From Thermoleophilia bacterium (lineage in GTDB: Bacteria > Actinomycetota > Thermoleophilia > Gaiellales > Gaiellaceae), in NCBI GenBank assembly GCA_025934335.1, contig JAICYG010000055.1:1-14980 (forward strand): 14,980 bases of DNA, read 5' to 3'. Below the pieces are notes generated by a model. The model made no database searches, was not told the origin of the DNA, and was given only the letters and a program-made list of their open reading frames with translations. This document shows positions 1-5,906 of the stretch, piece by piece; the stretch's first letter is position 1, and every line of letters begins with the position of its first letter. The translations under genes were made by a program, and so were the position numbers.

Positions 1-597
1 ATGAGCTTCGGGATGTTCGGCTCGGTGTTCCTGCTCGCGCAGTTCTTCCAGACGGTGCAGGGCTACTCGCCGCTCGGCTCCGGCCTGCGCATCCTGCCTT
101 GGACAGCGATGCCGATGCTCGTCGCGCCGCTCGCGGGCGCGCTCAGCGACCGGCTTCCGGCGAGCCGGATCATCGGCACCGGCCTCGCGCTGCAGGCGAT
201 CGGGCTCGGCTGGATCGCGGCCGTCTCGACGCCCACGACCCCGTACGCCGAGCTGATCGCGCCGTTCGCGATCTCCGGTGTCGGCATGGGCATGTTCTTC
301 GCGCCGATCGCGAACGTCGTGCTCGGCTCGGTTCGCGGCGAGGAAGAGGGCCAGGCTTCCGGCGCCAACAACGCGATCCGCGAGCTCGGCGGCGTGTTCG
401 GCGTCGCGGTGCTCGCATCGGTCTTCGCACACTCGGGCAGCTATGCGAGCGGCCACGGGTTCGTGGACGGGATGGTGCCGGCGGTCTGGATCGGCGCGGC
501 GGTCGTCGCCGTCGGCTCGCTCGCGGCCTTCGCGATCAACCGTCGGCCGAAGGCGTCGCTTGTCGAGCTCGAGCCGGCGCTCGAGCCGGCGGCCTAG
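1..597 (+). CDS. MFS drug-efflux transporter, DHA2 (EmrB/QacA) type, C-terminal part
   Basis: The frame is open at base 1 and encodes 198 residues with about five or six hydrophobic segments (roughly residues 30-48, 58-76, 83-104, 128-142 and 157-177). Segments such as FFAPIANVVLGSV and GQASGANNAIRELGGVFGVA are typical of the last third of 14-helix proton-driven multidrug exporters of the inner membrane. Family members run about 450-520 residues, so roughly 270-300 N-terminal residues lie outside the window, and the ATG at base 1 is most likely internal. The protein ends in a short acidic tail (LELEPALEPAA) built on a 12-base tandem duplication. The gene converges on the minus-strand MFS gene and shares its stop position. 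The substrate cannot be told from sequence. Confidence 0.85.
   Translation: MSFGMFGSVFLLAQFFQTVQGYSPLGSGLRILPWTAMPMLVAPLAGALSDRLPASRIIGTGLALQAIGLGWIAAVSTPTTPYAELIAPFAISGVGMGMFFAPIANVVLGSVRGEEEGQASGANNAIRELGGVFGVAVLASVFAHSGSYASGHGFVDGMVPAVWIGAAVVAVGSLAAFAINRRPKASLVELEPALEPAA
567..590 (+). repeat. Tandem 12-bp duplication in the MFS C-terminal tail
   Basis: GCTCGAGCCGGC occurs twice head to tail (567-578 and 579-590), giving the repeated tetrapeptide LEPA just before the stop. It looks like a simple in-frame slippage duplication in a non-conserved tail. Confidence 0.7.
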
Positions 598-1715
598 TCG
601 AGCCGCACCCTGGTCGCGGCCGCCCACGCTGCGGCCGCGCCCCGGGCGCGGACGGCGAACGACCAGCGCAGGGACAGGGCCTGCGCGACGCCGCCGATCA
701 GCGGCGGCCCGACGAGGAGCCCGGCGTAGCCGAGCGTCGTGACGGTGGCGACGGCGGACGCCGAGCGGCGGCCGGCGGCTCCGAACACGATCGGCGCGTT
801 CAGCGAGACCCCGAGGCCGCCGAGCACGAACCCGCCGAGCGCGATCCCGGCGTTCGGCGCGCCGGCGGCGAGCAGGCAGCCCGCCGCCGCGACCGCGCCG
901 CCGGCCACGAGTAGCCGCCGGTCGGAGCTCCGGGAGGCCTGGCCGAAGAAGCGCCCTGCCGCCATCGCCGCCGCGTAGGCGCCGGGACCGAGGCCGCTGA
1001 CCGCGGGCTGGGCGTGCAGCTGCCGTTCGAGGAAGAGGGCGCTCCAGCTCTCGATGCCGCCCTCGACGACGAATGCGGCAGCGCCGACGAGGCCGATAAA
1101 GATGAGCGCGCGGCCGAGCTGGAGGCCGCGCGCGTGGGGTGCCGCAAGCTCCCCCGCGTCGGTCGCCGTCCAGGCCGCAACCACCGCGACGAGCACGGCC
1201 ACGGCGACGAGGATCGGCTCGCGCCCCGCTCCGGCGCCGCGCGCGAGACCGGCTGCGACGGCGCCGACGAGCACGCCCACCGAGTAGAGGCCGTGCGCCA
1301 TCGGCATCAGCCGTCGGCCGCCCTCCGCCTCGAGCCGCGCGGCGCTCGCGTTCATCGCAACGTCGAGCGCGCCGCTCGCGGCGCCGGTGGCAGCGAGGGT
1401 GGCCATCAACGCGGGGAGCGATGTCGCGAGCCCGGGCAGCATCGCGACGCCGGCGAACGCCGCGGCGGTCACGGTCATCGCGCGGACGCCGAAGCGGTCG
1501 ACGAGCGGTCCCGCGATGAACAGCATCGTCGGGATCGCGGCCAGGGTGATGAAGAGCAGCCCGAGACCGAGCGCGCCCTTCGACGTTCCGGTCGCCCGCT
1601 GAACGCTCGGTAGCACCGACGCCCACGCCCCCCAGAAGAGCCCCAGCGCGACGAACGCGCCGAGCGTCGGGCCGCGGCTCCGAGCCTCGCGGCCGCCCGC
1701 CTCGTGCGACCTCAC
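594..1715 (-). CDS. MFS transporter, YbjJ/FucP-like 12-helix family
   Basis: A 373-residue polytopic inner-membrane protein. Visible signatures are an N-terminal FWGAWASVLPSVQ segment, a first-half GALDVAMNASAARLE helix followed by MAHGLYSVGVLVGAVAAG, and a second-half EGGIESWSALFLE segment. This pattern is seen in YbjJ-like and fucose-permease-like MFS proteins, which move small solutes or export metabolites; the substrate is unknown. I chose the GTG at 1715-1713 because GGGAG (1727-1723) lies 7 bases upstream. The frame stays open upstream to 1781, but that extension (Pro/Arg/His-rich) has no transporter character. The gene converges on the other MFS gene, the two stops being read from the same CTAG. 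A candidate operator lies about 95 bases upstream. Confidence 0.85.
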   Translation of the reverse strand: MRSHEAGGREARSRGPTLGAFVALGLFWGAWASVLPSVQRATGTSKGALGLGLLFITLAAIPTMLFIAGPLVDRFGVRAMTVTAAAFAGVAMLPGLATSLPALMATLAATGAASGALDVAMNASAARLEAEGGRRLMPMAHGLYSVGVLVGAVAAGLARGAGAGREPILVAVAVLVAVVAAWTATDAGELAAPHARGLQLGRALIFIGLVGAAAFVVEGGIESWSALFLERQLHAQPAVSGLGPGAYAAAMAAGRFFGQASRSSDRRLLVAGGAVAAAGCLLAAGAPNAGIALGGFVLGGLGVSLNAPIVFGAAGRRSASAVATVTTLGYAGLLVGPPLIGGVAQALSLRWSFAVRARGAAAAWAAATRVRLD

Positions 1716-1809
1716 TGCATCGCTCCCGGGGCCATGTCGATGACCGGCAGGGGACTCAACAGGACGCGGCCAAATCGCCACCGCTCGCTCTGCGGGCTCT
1801 TTCGCAGTT

Positions 1810-1829
1810 CCGTTACACGTCTGTGACGG
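1810..1829. promoter_or_regulatory. Imperfect dyad, candidate operator for the minus-strand MFS gene
   Basis: CCGTTACA (1810-1817) and TGTGACGG (1822-1829) form 8-base arms with one mismatch around CGTC. The dyad lies in non-coding DNA 95 bases upstream of the MFS start and is less GC-rich than its surroundings. The size and symmetry suit a TetR- or MarR-type repressor site, but no regulator gene is present in the window, so the assignment is inference. Confidence 0.35.
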
Positions 1830-1837
1830 TTCGTGGG

Positions 1838-1871
1838 TGAGCCGGCTCTGAGCAAGCTCTGAGCCGGCTCA
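1838..1871 (-). terminator. Strong hairpin at the end of the DUF402 gene
   Basis: Perfect 11-base arms (TGAGCCGGCTC at 1838-1848, its complement at 1861-1871) enclose a second short stem, GAGC/GCTC, separated from the outer stem by a single T-T mismatch. The right arm contains the TGA stop of the minus-strand DUF402 gene (1871-1869). Position and strength suggest a factor-independent terminator that insulates the MFS gene downstream. There is no T-tract on either side, which is common for terminators in high-GC actinomycetes but lowers certainty. Each arm also contains the self-palindrome GAGCCGGCTC. Confidence 0.6.
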
Positions 1872-2441
1872 GACGCCTGGCTCCGCAGCAGCGCAGGCCC
1901 AGGCCGGGTCGGGCTCCCAGAGCGCCCAGAAGGGGTCCCACCACCGGTGCCCGGCACGAAGCTCGCGCTGGATCCGTTCTCCCTCGGCTCGGACCGCATG
2001 CGCCTGATCTTCCGTGAAACGCCCCTCGCGGACGCGGACGTCGAGCAGCTCGTCGTCCTTCAGCTCGACGCGGCCGTCCGGGTAGAGGACGACGTCGAGC
2101 TCGAGATCCTGCGTGTCGTAGCCGTCGGCGGTGCGCCGGAACGGCTCCTGGATGTTCAGGTACCACGCGGCATGCTCTCGCTCCGGGCCGTCCCAGAAGA
2201 CCCAGACGGCATGCGACTCGCCGGGCCGCTGCAGCATCAGGACGCCGTGACCCTGCCACCGCTCACGCCGCGCCCACGGATGAACCTCGGGTCCCGGCGG
2301 GAACGTGAACGGCGCACCCTCGGCGACGTACGTCGCGAGCAGGTCCGGCTCGTCGCGCACGACGACGACCGGCAACTCGAGCCATGCCCAGCCGTCGTTC
2401 CGAACCTCGCGCCGCACGATCACGTCGCCCTCAGACCACAT
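1869..2441 (-). CDS. DUF402-family protein (FAU-1/Ntdp-like fold)
   Basis: A 190-residue soluble protein. The family core is at about residues 90-135: HAAWYLNIQEPFRR, then DTQDLELDVVLYPDG and KDDELLD. These acidic residues form the divalent-metal site in characterised relatives, some of which hydrolyse nucleoside di- and triphosphates. A helix with RAEGERIQREL and a Trp-rich tail follow, both typical of actinobacterial members. The ATG at 2441 overlaps by 11 bases the end of a decayed paralogue upstream, suggesting an old tandem duplication read as one message. A strong hairpin begins at the stop. The family call is firm; the actual substrate is unknown. Confidence 0.8.
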   Translation of the reverse strand: MWSEGDVIVRREVRNDGWAWLELPVVVVRDEPDLLATYVAEGAPFTFPPGPEVHPWARRERWQGHGVLMLQRPGESHAVWVFWDGPEREHAAWYLNIQEPFRRTADGYDTQDLELDVVLYPDGRVELKDDELLDVRVREGRFTEDQAHAVRAEGERIQRELRAGHRWWDPFWALWEPDPAWACAAAEPGV

Positions 2442-2729
2442 CCCAGCCCTCCGGCAGCGTGAGCGGCTTCCACTCCCTCGGCGCCCGCCATTCCTCCCAG
2501 CCGGTCGGCCACGTCCACACGCCGAGCTCCTGCGCCCGCGCGAAGTCGTCCTCGTCCTTCCACCGCCACGCCCCGCCCGGCGCGACCCAGATGTCCGGCG
2601 CCCAGTCGGTCGTGTCGAAGGAGCGGCCGCGCACGACCAGGGGCGCCTGGAGGTTCACAGCTTTCCGCGCGGGCAACGGACGGTCCCGCGGTAGCTCGAT
2701 CGCAGCAGCACCTCGTCTCCCGGCCGCAC
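2431..2729 (-). pseudogene. Decayed DUF402 paralogue with internal deletions
   Basis: Reading from GTG at 2729, the frame gives VRPGDEVLLRSSYRGTV, a typical DUF402 N terminus (compare EGDVIVRREVRNDG in the intact neighbour), and stops at a TGA (2657-2655). In another frame, open from a TTG at 2676 (81 codons), the conserved second half appears: NLQAPL, then FDTTDWAPDIWVAPGG and WRWKDEDDFARAQELG, ending in WPTGWEEW and LPEGWDVV. Compared with the intact copy, about 75 middle residues are missing and the join is frame-shifted. The RAEGER helix before the Trp-rich tail is also gone. The 81-codon piece might still be translated, since it overlaps the downstream ATG, but it lacks much of the fold. 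Confidence 0.65.
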
Positions 2730-2733
2730 CCGC

Positions 2734-2760
2734 CTGACGCTACGACGGCGGGGTTAGGGT
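2734..2760 (+). promoter_or_regulatory. Candidate promoter of the glycan operon, leaderless type
   Basis: TAGGGT (2755-2760) fits the actinobacterial TANNNT -10 box and ends 8 bases before the ATG at 2769. CTGACG (2734-2739) could serve as -35, with a rather short 15-base spacer. A transcript starting about 7 bases after the -10 would begin at or next to the ATG, so the message would be leaderless. That agrees with the lack of a clear ribosome binding site there. It lies in the 39-base divergent gap between the DUF402 remnant and the operon. Confidence 0.45.
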
Positions 2761-2768
2761 CTTGTGAG

Positions 2769-3671
2769 ATGGACGTATCCGTTGTTGTCACGCTGCTGAA
2801 CGAGGAGCGCTCCCTCGACGAGCTCCACCGTCGCCTCGCGTCGACGCTCGACGGGCGCGACTGGGAGGCGATCTTCGTCGACGACGGGTCCACGGACGAC
2901 ACGTTCGCCGTGCTGCGGGCGATCTGCGAGCGCGACCCCCACGTGCGCGCGGTTCGCTTCAAGCGCAACTTCGGGCAGCACCCGGCCATGCACGCCGGCC
3001 TCGTCCGCGCCCGCGGCGACCGGATCGTGACGATGGACGGCGACCTGCAGAACGAGCCGGAGGACATCCCGAAGCTGCTCGCGGCGCTCGACCGCGTGGA
3101 CGTCGCCTCCGGCCGCCGCGTCGAGCGGCACGACTCGCCGGGCCGGACGCTGCCGAGCCGCATCATCAACGGGCTGCTGCGCCGGTTCACACGTGTCTCG
3201 ATCTCCGATTTCGGCTGCGCGTTCAACGGCTACCGGCGGTCGGCGATCGAGCCGATGTTCGGCGCGATCGGGCGGCAGAAGTTCACGAAGGCGCTCGTGC
3301 TCTCGACCGGCGTCTCCGTCGAGGAGGTCGACGTCTCACACGCGAGCGCCGGCCGCGGCTCGCGCTACTCGCCGGTGCGCCTCGTGCGGCTCGCGCTGCA
3401 CGTCGTCGCAGGCTTCTGGCCGCAGCCGGTGCAGTGGATCGGCGTCACCCTGGGGCTCCTCTGCACGGTCGCAGCCGCGGTGCTCGGCATCTACGGGCTC
3501 GTCTACTGGGTCTCGCAGAGCAACTTCCCAGGGCCGCTCTTCGCAGGAGCAGGCATAGTGCTCGTCCTCGGGATCCAGGGGTTCGTGCTGGCGCTGATCG
3601 GCGAGTCGCTCGGACGGATCCAGCGGGACGTCGAGGCAAGGCCGCTGTACACGATCGAGGAGGAACTGTGA
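2769..3671 (+). CDS. GT2 glycosyltransferase, ArnC/GtrB/DPM1-like (polyprenyl-phosphate sugar transferase)
   Basis: A 300-residue protein with an N-terminal GT-A domain: VSVVVTLLNEE at 3-13, FVDDGSTDDT at 36-45, and the metal-binding DGD at 90-92 in MDGDLQNEPEDIP. The RNFGQHPAMHAG segment is characteristic of enzymes that move a sugar from a nucleotide donor to undecaprenyl or dolichyl phosphate. Two C-terminal transmembrane helices (about 222-248 and 256-280) anchor it to the inner membrane with the catalytic domain in the cytoplasm. It is the first gene of the operon, starting at an ATG just after a TANNNT box. It ends with codons for EEEL whose DNA supplies an AGGAGG motif, and the stop overlaps the micro-ORF start as GTGA. 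The sugar is unknown. Confidence 0.87.
   Translation: MDVSVVVTLLNEERSLDELHRRLASTLDGRDWEAIFVDDGSTDDTFAVLRAICERDPHVRAVRFKRNFGQHPAMHAGLVRARGDRIVTMDGDLQNEPEDIPKLLAALDRVDVASGRRVERHDSPGRTLPSRIINGLLRRFTRVSISDFGCAFNGYRRSAIEPMFGAIGRQKFTKALVLSTGVSVEEVDVSHASAGRGSRYSPVRLVRLALHVVAGFWPQPVQWIGVTLGLLCTVAAAVLGIYGLVYWVSQSNFPGPLFAGAGIVLVLGIQGFVLALIGESLGRIQRDVEARPLYTIEEEL
3658..3663 (+). promoter_or_regulatory. Consensus ribosome binding site for micro-ORF 1
   Basis: AGGAGG, the full anti-16S complement, lies 4 bases before the GTG at 3668 and inside the last codons of the GT2 gene. It is the strongest site I noticed near any start in the operon, which argues that the micro-ORF start is used. Confidence 0.55.
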
Positions 3672-3734
3672 GCGTAGGCTCGACGGAGCTCACCAAAGAG
3701 CGGAGGTGCCGGCTTTGCCGGCGCCGGAGCGGGA
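3668..3734 (+). repeat. Copy A of a duplicated ~67-bp element with hairpin
   Basis: Aligned by hand with 10616-10683, about 55 of 67 positions match. Long identical blocks include CGACGGAGCTCA and GAGCGGAGG. Within it, GGTGCCGGC (3705-3713), loop TTT and GCCGGCGCC (3717-3725) form a 9-pair stem with one G-T wobble. The stem ends immediately before the GGAG site (3726-3729) of the downstream SDR gene. Relative to copy B, two pairs have changed on both sides and still pair, which points to selection on a folded RNA or DNA form. Confidence 0.7.
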
Positions 3735-3739
3735 AATGA
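3668..3739 (+). CDS. Micro-ORF 1: 23-residue Arg-rich peptide, homologous to micro-ORF 2
   Basis: GTG (3668) to TGA (3737-3739) encodes 23 residues, including GSTELTKERR and RLCRRR. The start overlaps the GT2 stop (GTGA) and the stop overlaps the SDR ATG (ATGA), the same 4-base geometry as the rest of the operon. A second copy at 10616-10690 sits in the same relation to another SDR gene; 15 of 23 residues match, counting the initiator Met. An AGGAGG site precedes the start. The peptide is strongly basic, with two Cys three residues apart, and has no membrane segment or signal peptide. I recognise no family. It could be a real small protein, a coupling or leader ORF, or simply an open frame across a conserved hairpin element. 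Confidence 0.5.
   Translation: MSVGSTELTKERRCRLCRRRSGK
3726..3729 (+). promoter_or_regulatory. Ribosome binding site that fixes the first SDR start
   Basis: GGAG lies 6 bases before the ATG at 3736 and directly after the 3' arm of the copy A hairpin. Its access may depend on whether ribosomes have opened that hairpin. It supports ATG 3736 over the in-frame GTG at 3706. Confidence 0.5.
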
Positions 3740-4734
3740 GTAGGCGAGTTCTGGTGACAGGGGGAGCGGGGTTCATCTCCTCGAACTTCATCTGCCACCT
3801 GCTCGAGGCGACCGACCACCAGGTCGTGACGCTCGACGCGCTCACCTACGCCGGCAACCTCGAGAACCTCGCCGACGTGATGAGCCACCCGCGGCTCTCG
3901 TTCGTGCACGGCGACATCCGCGATGCCGGCCTCGTGCGGGAGCTGGTCGGCGGCGTCGACGTGATCGTGAACGCCGCGGCGGAGTCGCACGTGGAGAAGT
4001 CGATCTCCCACGGCGCCTCCGAGTTCGTGACCACGAATGTCGAGGGCACGCAGATTCTCCTCGACGCGATCCGCGAGACGCCCGTCGAGCGCTTCATCCT
4101 CATCTCGTCCTCCGAGGTGTACGGCACCGCGGAGCGGGCGCCGATGGACGAGGAGCACCCGCTCAACCCGCGCTCGCCGTACGCGGCGACGAAGGCCGGC
4201 GCCGACCGGCTCGCCTACTCCTACTGGACGACGTACGACCTGCCGATCGTGATCGTGCGGCCGTTCAACAACTACGGGCCGAGGCAGCACCCCGAGAAGG
4301 TCGTCCCGCGGTTCATCACGCAGGCACTCGCGGGCGAGCCGCTGACGATCCACGGCGACGGCCACGCCTCGCGCGACTGGCTGTACGTGCTCGACGACGC
4401 GGAGGCGATCGAGGCCGTGATCGACGCGCCGCTCGAGCCGATCGCCGGCGAGGTGATCAACGTCGCGACCGGCGTCGACATCTCGGTGCGAGACGTCGCA
4501 ACCATGGTGCTCGACGCCGTCGGCCGCCCCGGGGACCTGGTGACGAACGTGCCCGAGCGCCTCGGCCAGGTCGACCGTCACATCGGCACGACCGGGAAGG
4601 CGGAGCGCCTGCTCGGATGGCGTGCCCGCACGTCGTTCGCGGAGGGGCTCGAGCGTACCGTCGCCTGGTACCGCGACAATGAGGCGTGGTGGAGAGCGGT
4701 ATTCGCGCGCGAGCAGCGCGCCTACTCGTCCTAG
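3736..4734 (+). CDS. NAD-dependent sugar-nucleotide SDR, RmlB/LegB-like 4,6-dehydratase or epimerase
   Basis: A 332-residue extended SDR. The N terminus carries the dinucleotide motif RVLVTGGAGFISSN (residues 4-17), with Ser at the usual third Gly. The catalytic pair is Y149 and K153 in SPYAATKAGADRL. RPFNNYGPRQHPEKVVPRFI and GDGHASRDWLYV are typical of the RmlB-like branch. True RmlB has T-D-E before VYG; here residues 125-127 read S-S-E, as in LegB-like enzymes, so simple dTDP-glucose dehydration should not be assumed. I start it at ATG 3736, which keeps the Rossmann strand at the N terminus and has GGAG 6 bases upstream. It overlaps the ATP-grasp gene by 49 bases and is three genes ahead of nothing but its own pathway partners, ATP-grasp and aminotransferase, consistent with supplying their 4-keto sugar. 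Confidence 0.85.
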   Translation: MSRRVLVTGGAGFISSNFICHLLEATDHQVVTLDALTYAGNLENLADVMSHPRLSFVHGDIRDAGLVRELVGGVDVIVNAAAESHVEKSISHGASEFVTTNVEGTQILLDAIRETPVERFILISSSEVYGTAERAPMDEEHPLNPRSPYAATKAGADRLAYSYWTTYDLPIVIVRPFNNYGPRQHPEKVVPRFITQALAGEPLTIHGDGHASRDWLYVLDDAEAIEAVIDAPLEPIAGEVINVATGVDISVRDVATMVLDAVGRPGDLVTNVPERLGQVDRHIGTTGKAERLLGWRARTSFAEGLERTVAWYRDNEAWWRAVFAREQRAYSS

Positions 4735-5906
4735 GGGCAGGGCCGGCACAGCTCGGGCTGCTCGAGGCGGCGCGGGCGCGCGGGCTCTGGGTGGCGGTCG
4801 TCGACCGCGACCCGGCGGCGCCCGGCTTCCGGTTCGCCGACCGGCGTTGCATTCTCTCGACCGAGGACGAGCCCGCGATCGAGCGGCTCGTGCCGGCCCT
4901 CGAGATCGACGGGATCGTCTCGCCCGGCACCGACTGGCCGGTCGGCGTCGCAGCGCGCATCGCGGAACGGGCCGGGCTCCCGCACCCGATCGCGCCGGCG
5001 ACGGCGGTGCTCGCCACGAACAAGCTCCGGCAGCGGGAGCGGCTCGCCGAGGCGGGTGTGCCGCAGCCGCGCTGGTGGGTGGTCGGGAGCGGTGACCCGC
5101 CGCCCGTCGTCCCGGGGCGGGTGGTCGTGAAGGCGCCCGACCGGCAGGGCCAGAAGGGACTGAGCCTCGTCGAGCATGCGGCCGAGCTGCCCGCGGCGAT
5201 CGAGAGCGCGCGCAGCGCGGCGCGAAGCGGCGTTGCGCTCGTCGAGGAGCTCGTCGACGGCCCCGAGCTGACCGTGATCGGCTTCTCGGTGGGCGGGGCC
5301 TTCACGATGCTCGCCGTCACCGACCGCGTCGTCGCGGAGCCGCCGGCCTTCGGTGTCGCGCTGGCACATGTCTGGCCGAGCCAGGCGGTGTCAGACACCT
5401 CAAAGGTGTCTGACACCGTTTCGCGCGCCCTCGCGGCGCTCGGCGTGCGTTCCGGCCCTTCGTACACGCAGCTGCGGATCGGCGCGGACGGTCCGCAGGT
5501 GATCGAGGTCGCGGCCCGGCTCGGCGGCGGCCACGACGCCGAGCTCGTCGCGGCTGCGACCGGCGTCGACCTGAACGGGCTCGCCATCGATGCCGCGCTC
5601 GGGAACGAGCTTGTGTTGACTCAACACAAAGTGCAGGTGGGGGGCGCCGTGACGCGCTTCCTCGTCGCTTCGCCGGGGATGCTCGAGCGCGTCGAGGTTC
5701 CGGACGACCTGGAGGGCGTCGAGCGCGTGCGCATCTACCGCGAGCCGGGGTACGTCTTCGGGCCGCTCCGCCGCGGCTCCGACCGCGCCGGAGCCGTGCT
5801 CGCCATCGCTGGCTCGCGGGAGGGGGCCCTCGCGAGGGCCGACGCGGCCGCGGACCGCATACGCTTCGTGACCGCCGATGCCGGACGTCTCAGCGAAGCG
5901 ATCTGA
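4686..5906 (+). CDS. ATP-grasp ligase, probable amide-forming enzyme of sugar modification
   Basis: A 406-residue soluble protein. A pre-ATP-grasp Rossmann-like domain comes first (LLVLGAGPAQLGLLEAA at 13-29, VAVVDRDP at 36-43). The ATP-grasp domain follows: K113 in ATNKLRQRERL, K149 in VVVKAPDRQGQKG, EE at 187-188 and E194 for nucleotide, and EVAARLGGGHD at 274-284 for metal and phosphate. Such enzymes join a carboxylate to an amine through an acyl phosphate. Lying between a sugar SDR and a sugar aminotransferase, with 49- and 29-base overlaps, it may acylate the new sugar amine, perhaps with an amino acid; this is inference. Starts at GTG 4686 or 4689 are equally possible. The gene contains two palindromes written in rare codons. 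Confidence 0.82.
   Translation: MVESGIRARAARLLVLGAGPAQLGLLEAARARGLWVAVVDRDPAAPGFRFADRRCILSTEDEPAIERLVPALEIDGIVSPGTDWPVGVAARIAERAGLPHPIAPATAVLATNKLRQRERLAEAGVPQPRWWVVGSGDPPPVVPGRVVVKAPDRQGQKGLSLVEHAAELPAAIESARSAARSGVALVEELVDGPELTVIGFSVGGAFTMLAVTDRVVAEPPAFGVALAHVWPSQAVSDTSKVSDTVSRALAALGVRSGPSYTQLRIGADGPQVIEVAARLGGGHDAELVAAATGVDLNGLAIDAALGNELVLTQHKVQVGGAVTRFLVASPGMLERVEVPDDLEGVERVRIYREPGYVFGPLRRGSDRAGAVLAIAGSREGALARADAAADRIRFVTADAGRLSEAI
5387..5417. repeat. Palindromic element 1 inside the ATP-grasp gene
   Basis: GGTGTCAGACACC (5387-5399) and GGTGTCTGACACC (5405-5417) are perfect 13-base inverted arms around TCAAA; the flanking C and G extend the pairing by one. Each arm is itself almost palindromic (GGTGTC, one base, GACACC). 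It encodes residues of about 234-244 with codons such as TCA, TCT and GTT that are otherwise rare in this gene. It resembles dispersed palindromic repeats, but copy number cannot be judged from one window. Confidence 0.75.
5611..5629. repeat. Palindromic element 2 inside the ATP-grasp gene
   Basis: TTGTGTTGA (5611-5619), a central C, and TCAACACAA (5621-5629) form a perfect 19-base palindrome with odd centre. It is far more AT-rich than the gene around it. It encodes residues of about 309-315 with CTT, TTG, ACT, CAA and AAA codons, which are uncommon elsewhere in this operon. Its sequence is unrelated to palindrome 1, 194 bases upstream. Confidence 0.7.

Noticed and set aside
1716..1781. 22-residue N-terminal extension of the minus-strand MFS protein
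   Set aside because: It is Pro/Arg/His-rich and not like the family; the GTG at 1715 has a good ribosome binding site.
3706..3735. Earlier GTG start for the first SDR
   Set aside because: It would add a Pro-rich decapeptide encoded by the hairpin and leave no room for a ribosome binding site; ATG 3736 has GGAG at 6 bases and a normal Rossmann start.
5387..5629. The two palindromes as recombination (att/attC) sites or part of an integron or CRISPR
   Set aside because: There is no integrase, transposase or cas gene, no regular spacing, and the two palindromes differ in sequence. The ATP-grasp frame is intact across both.
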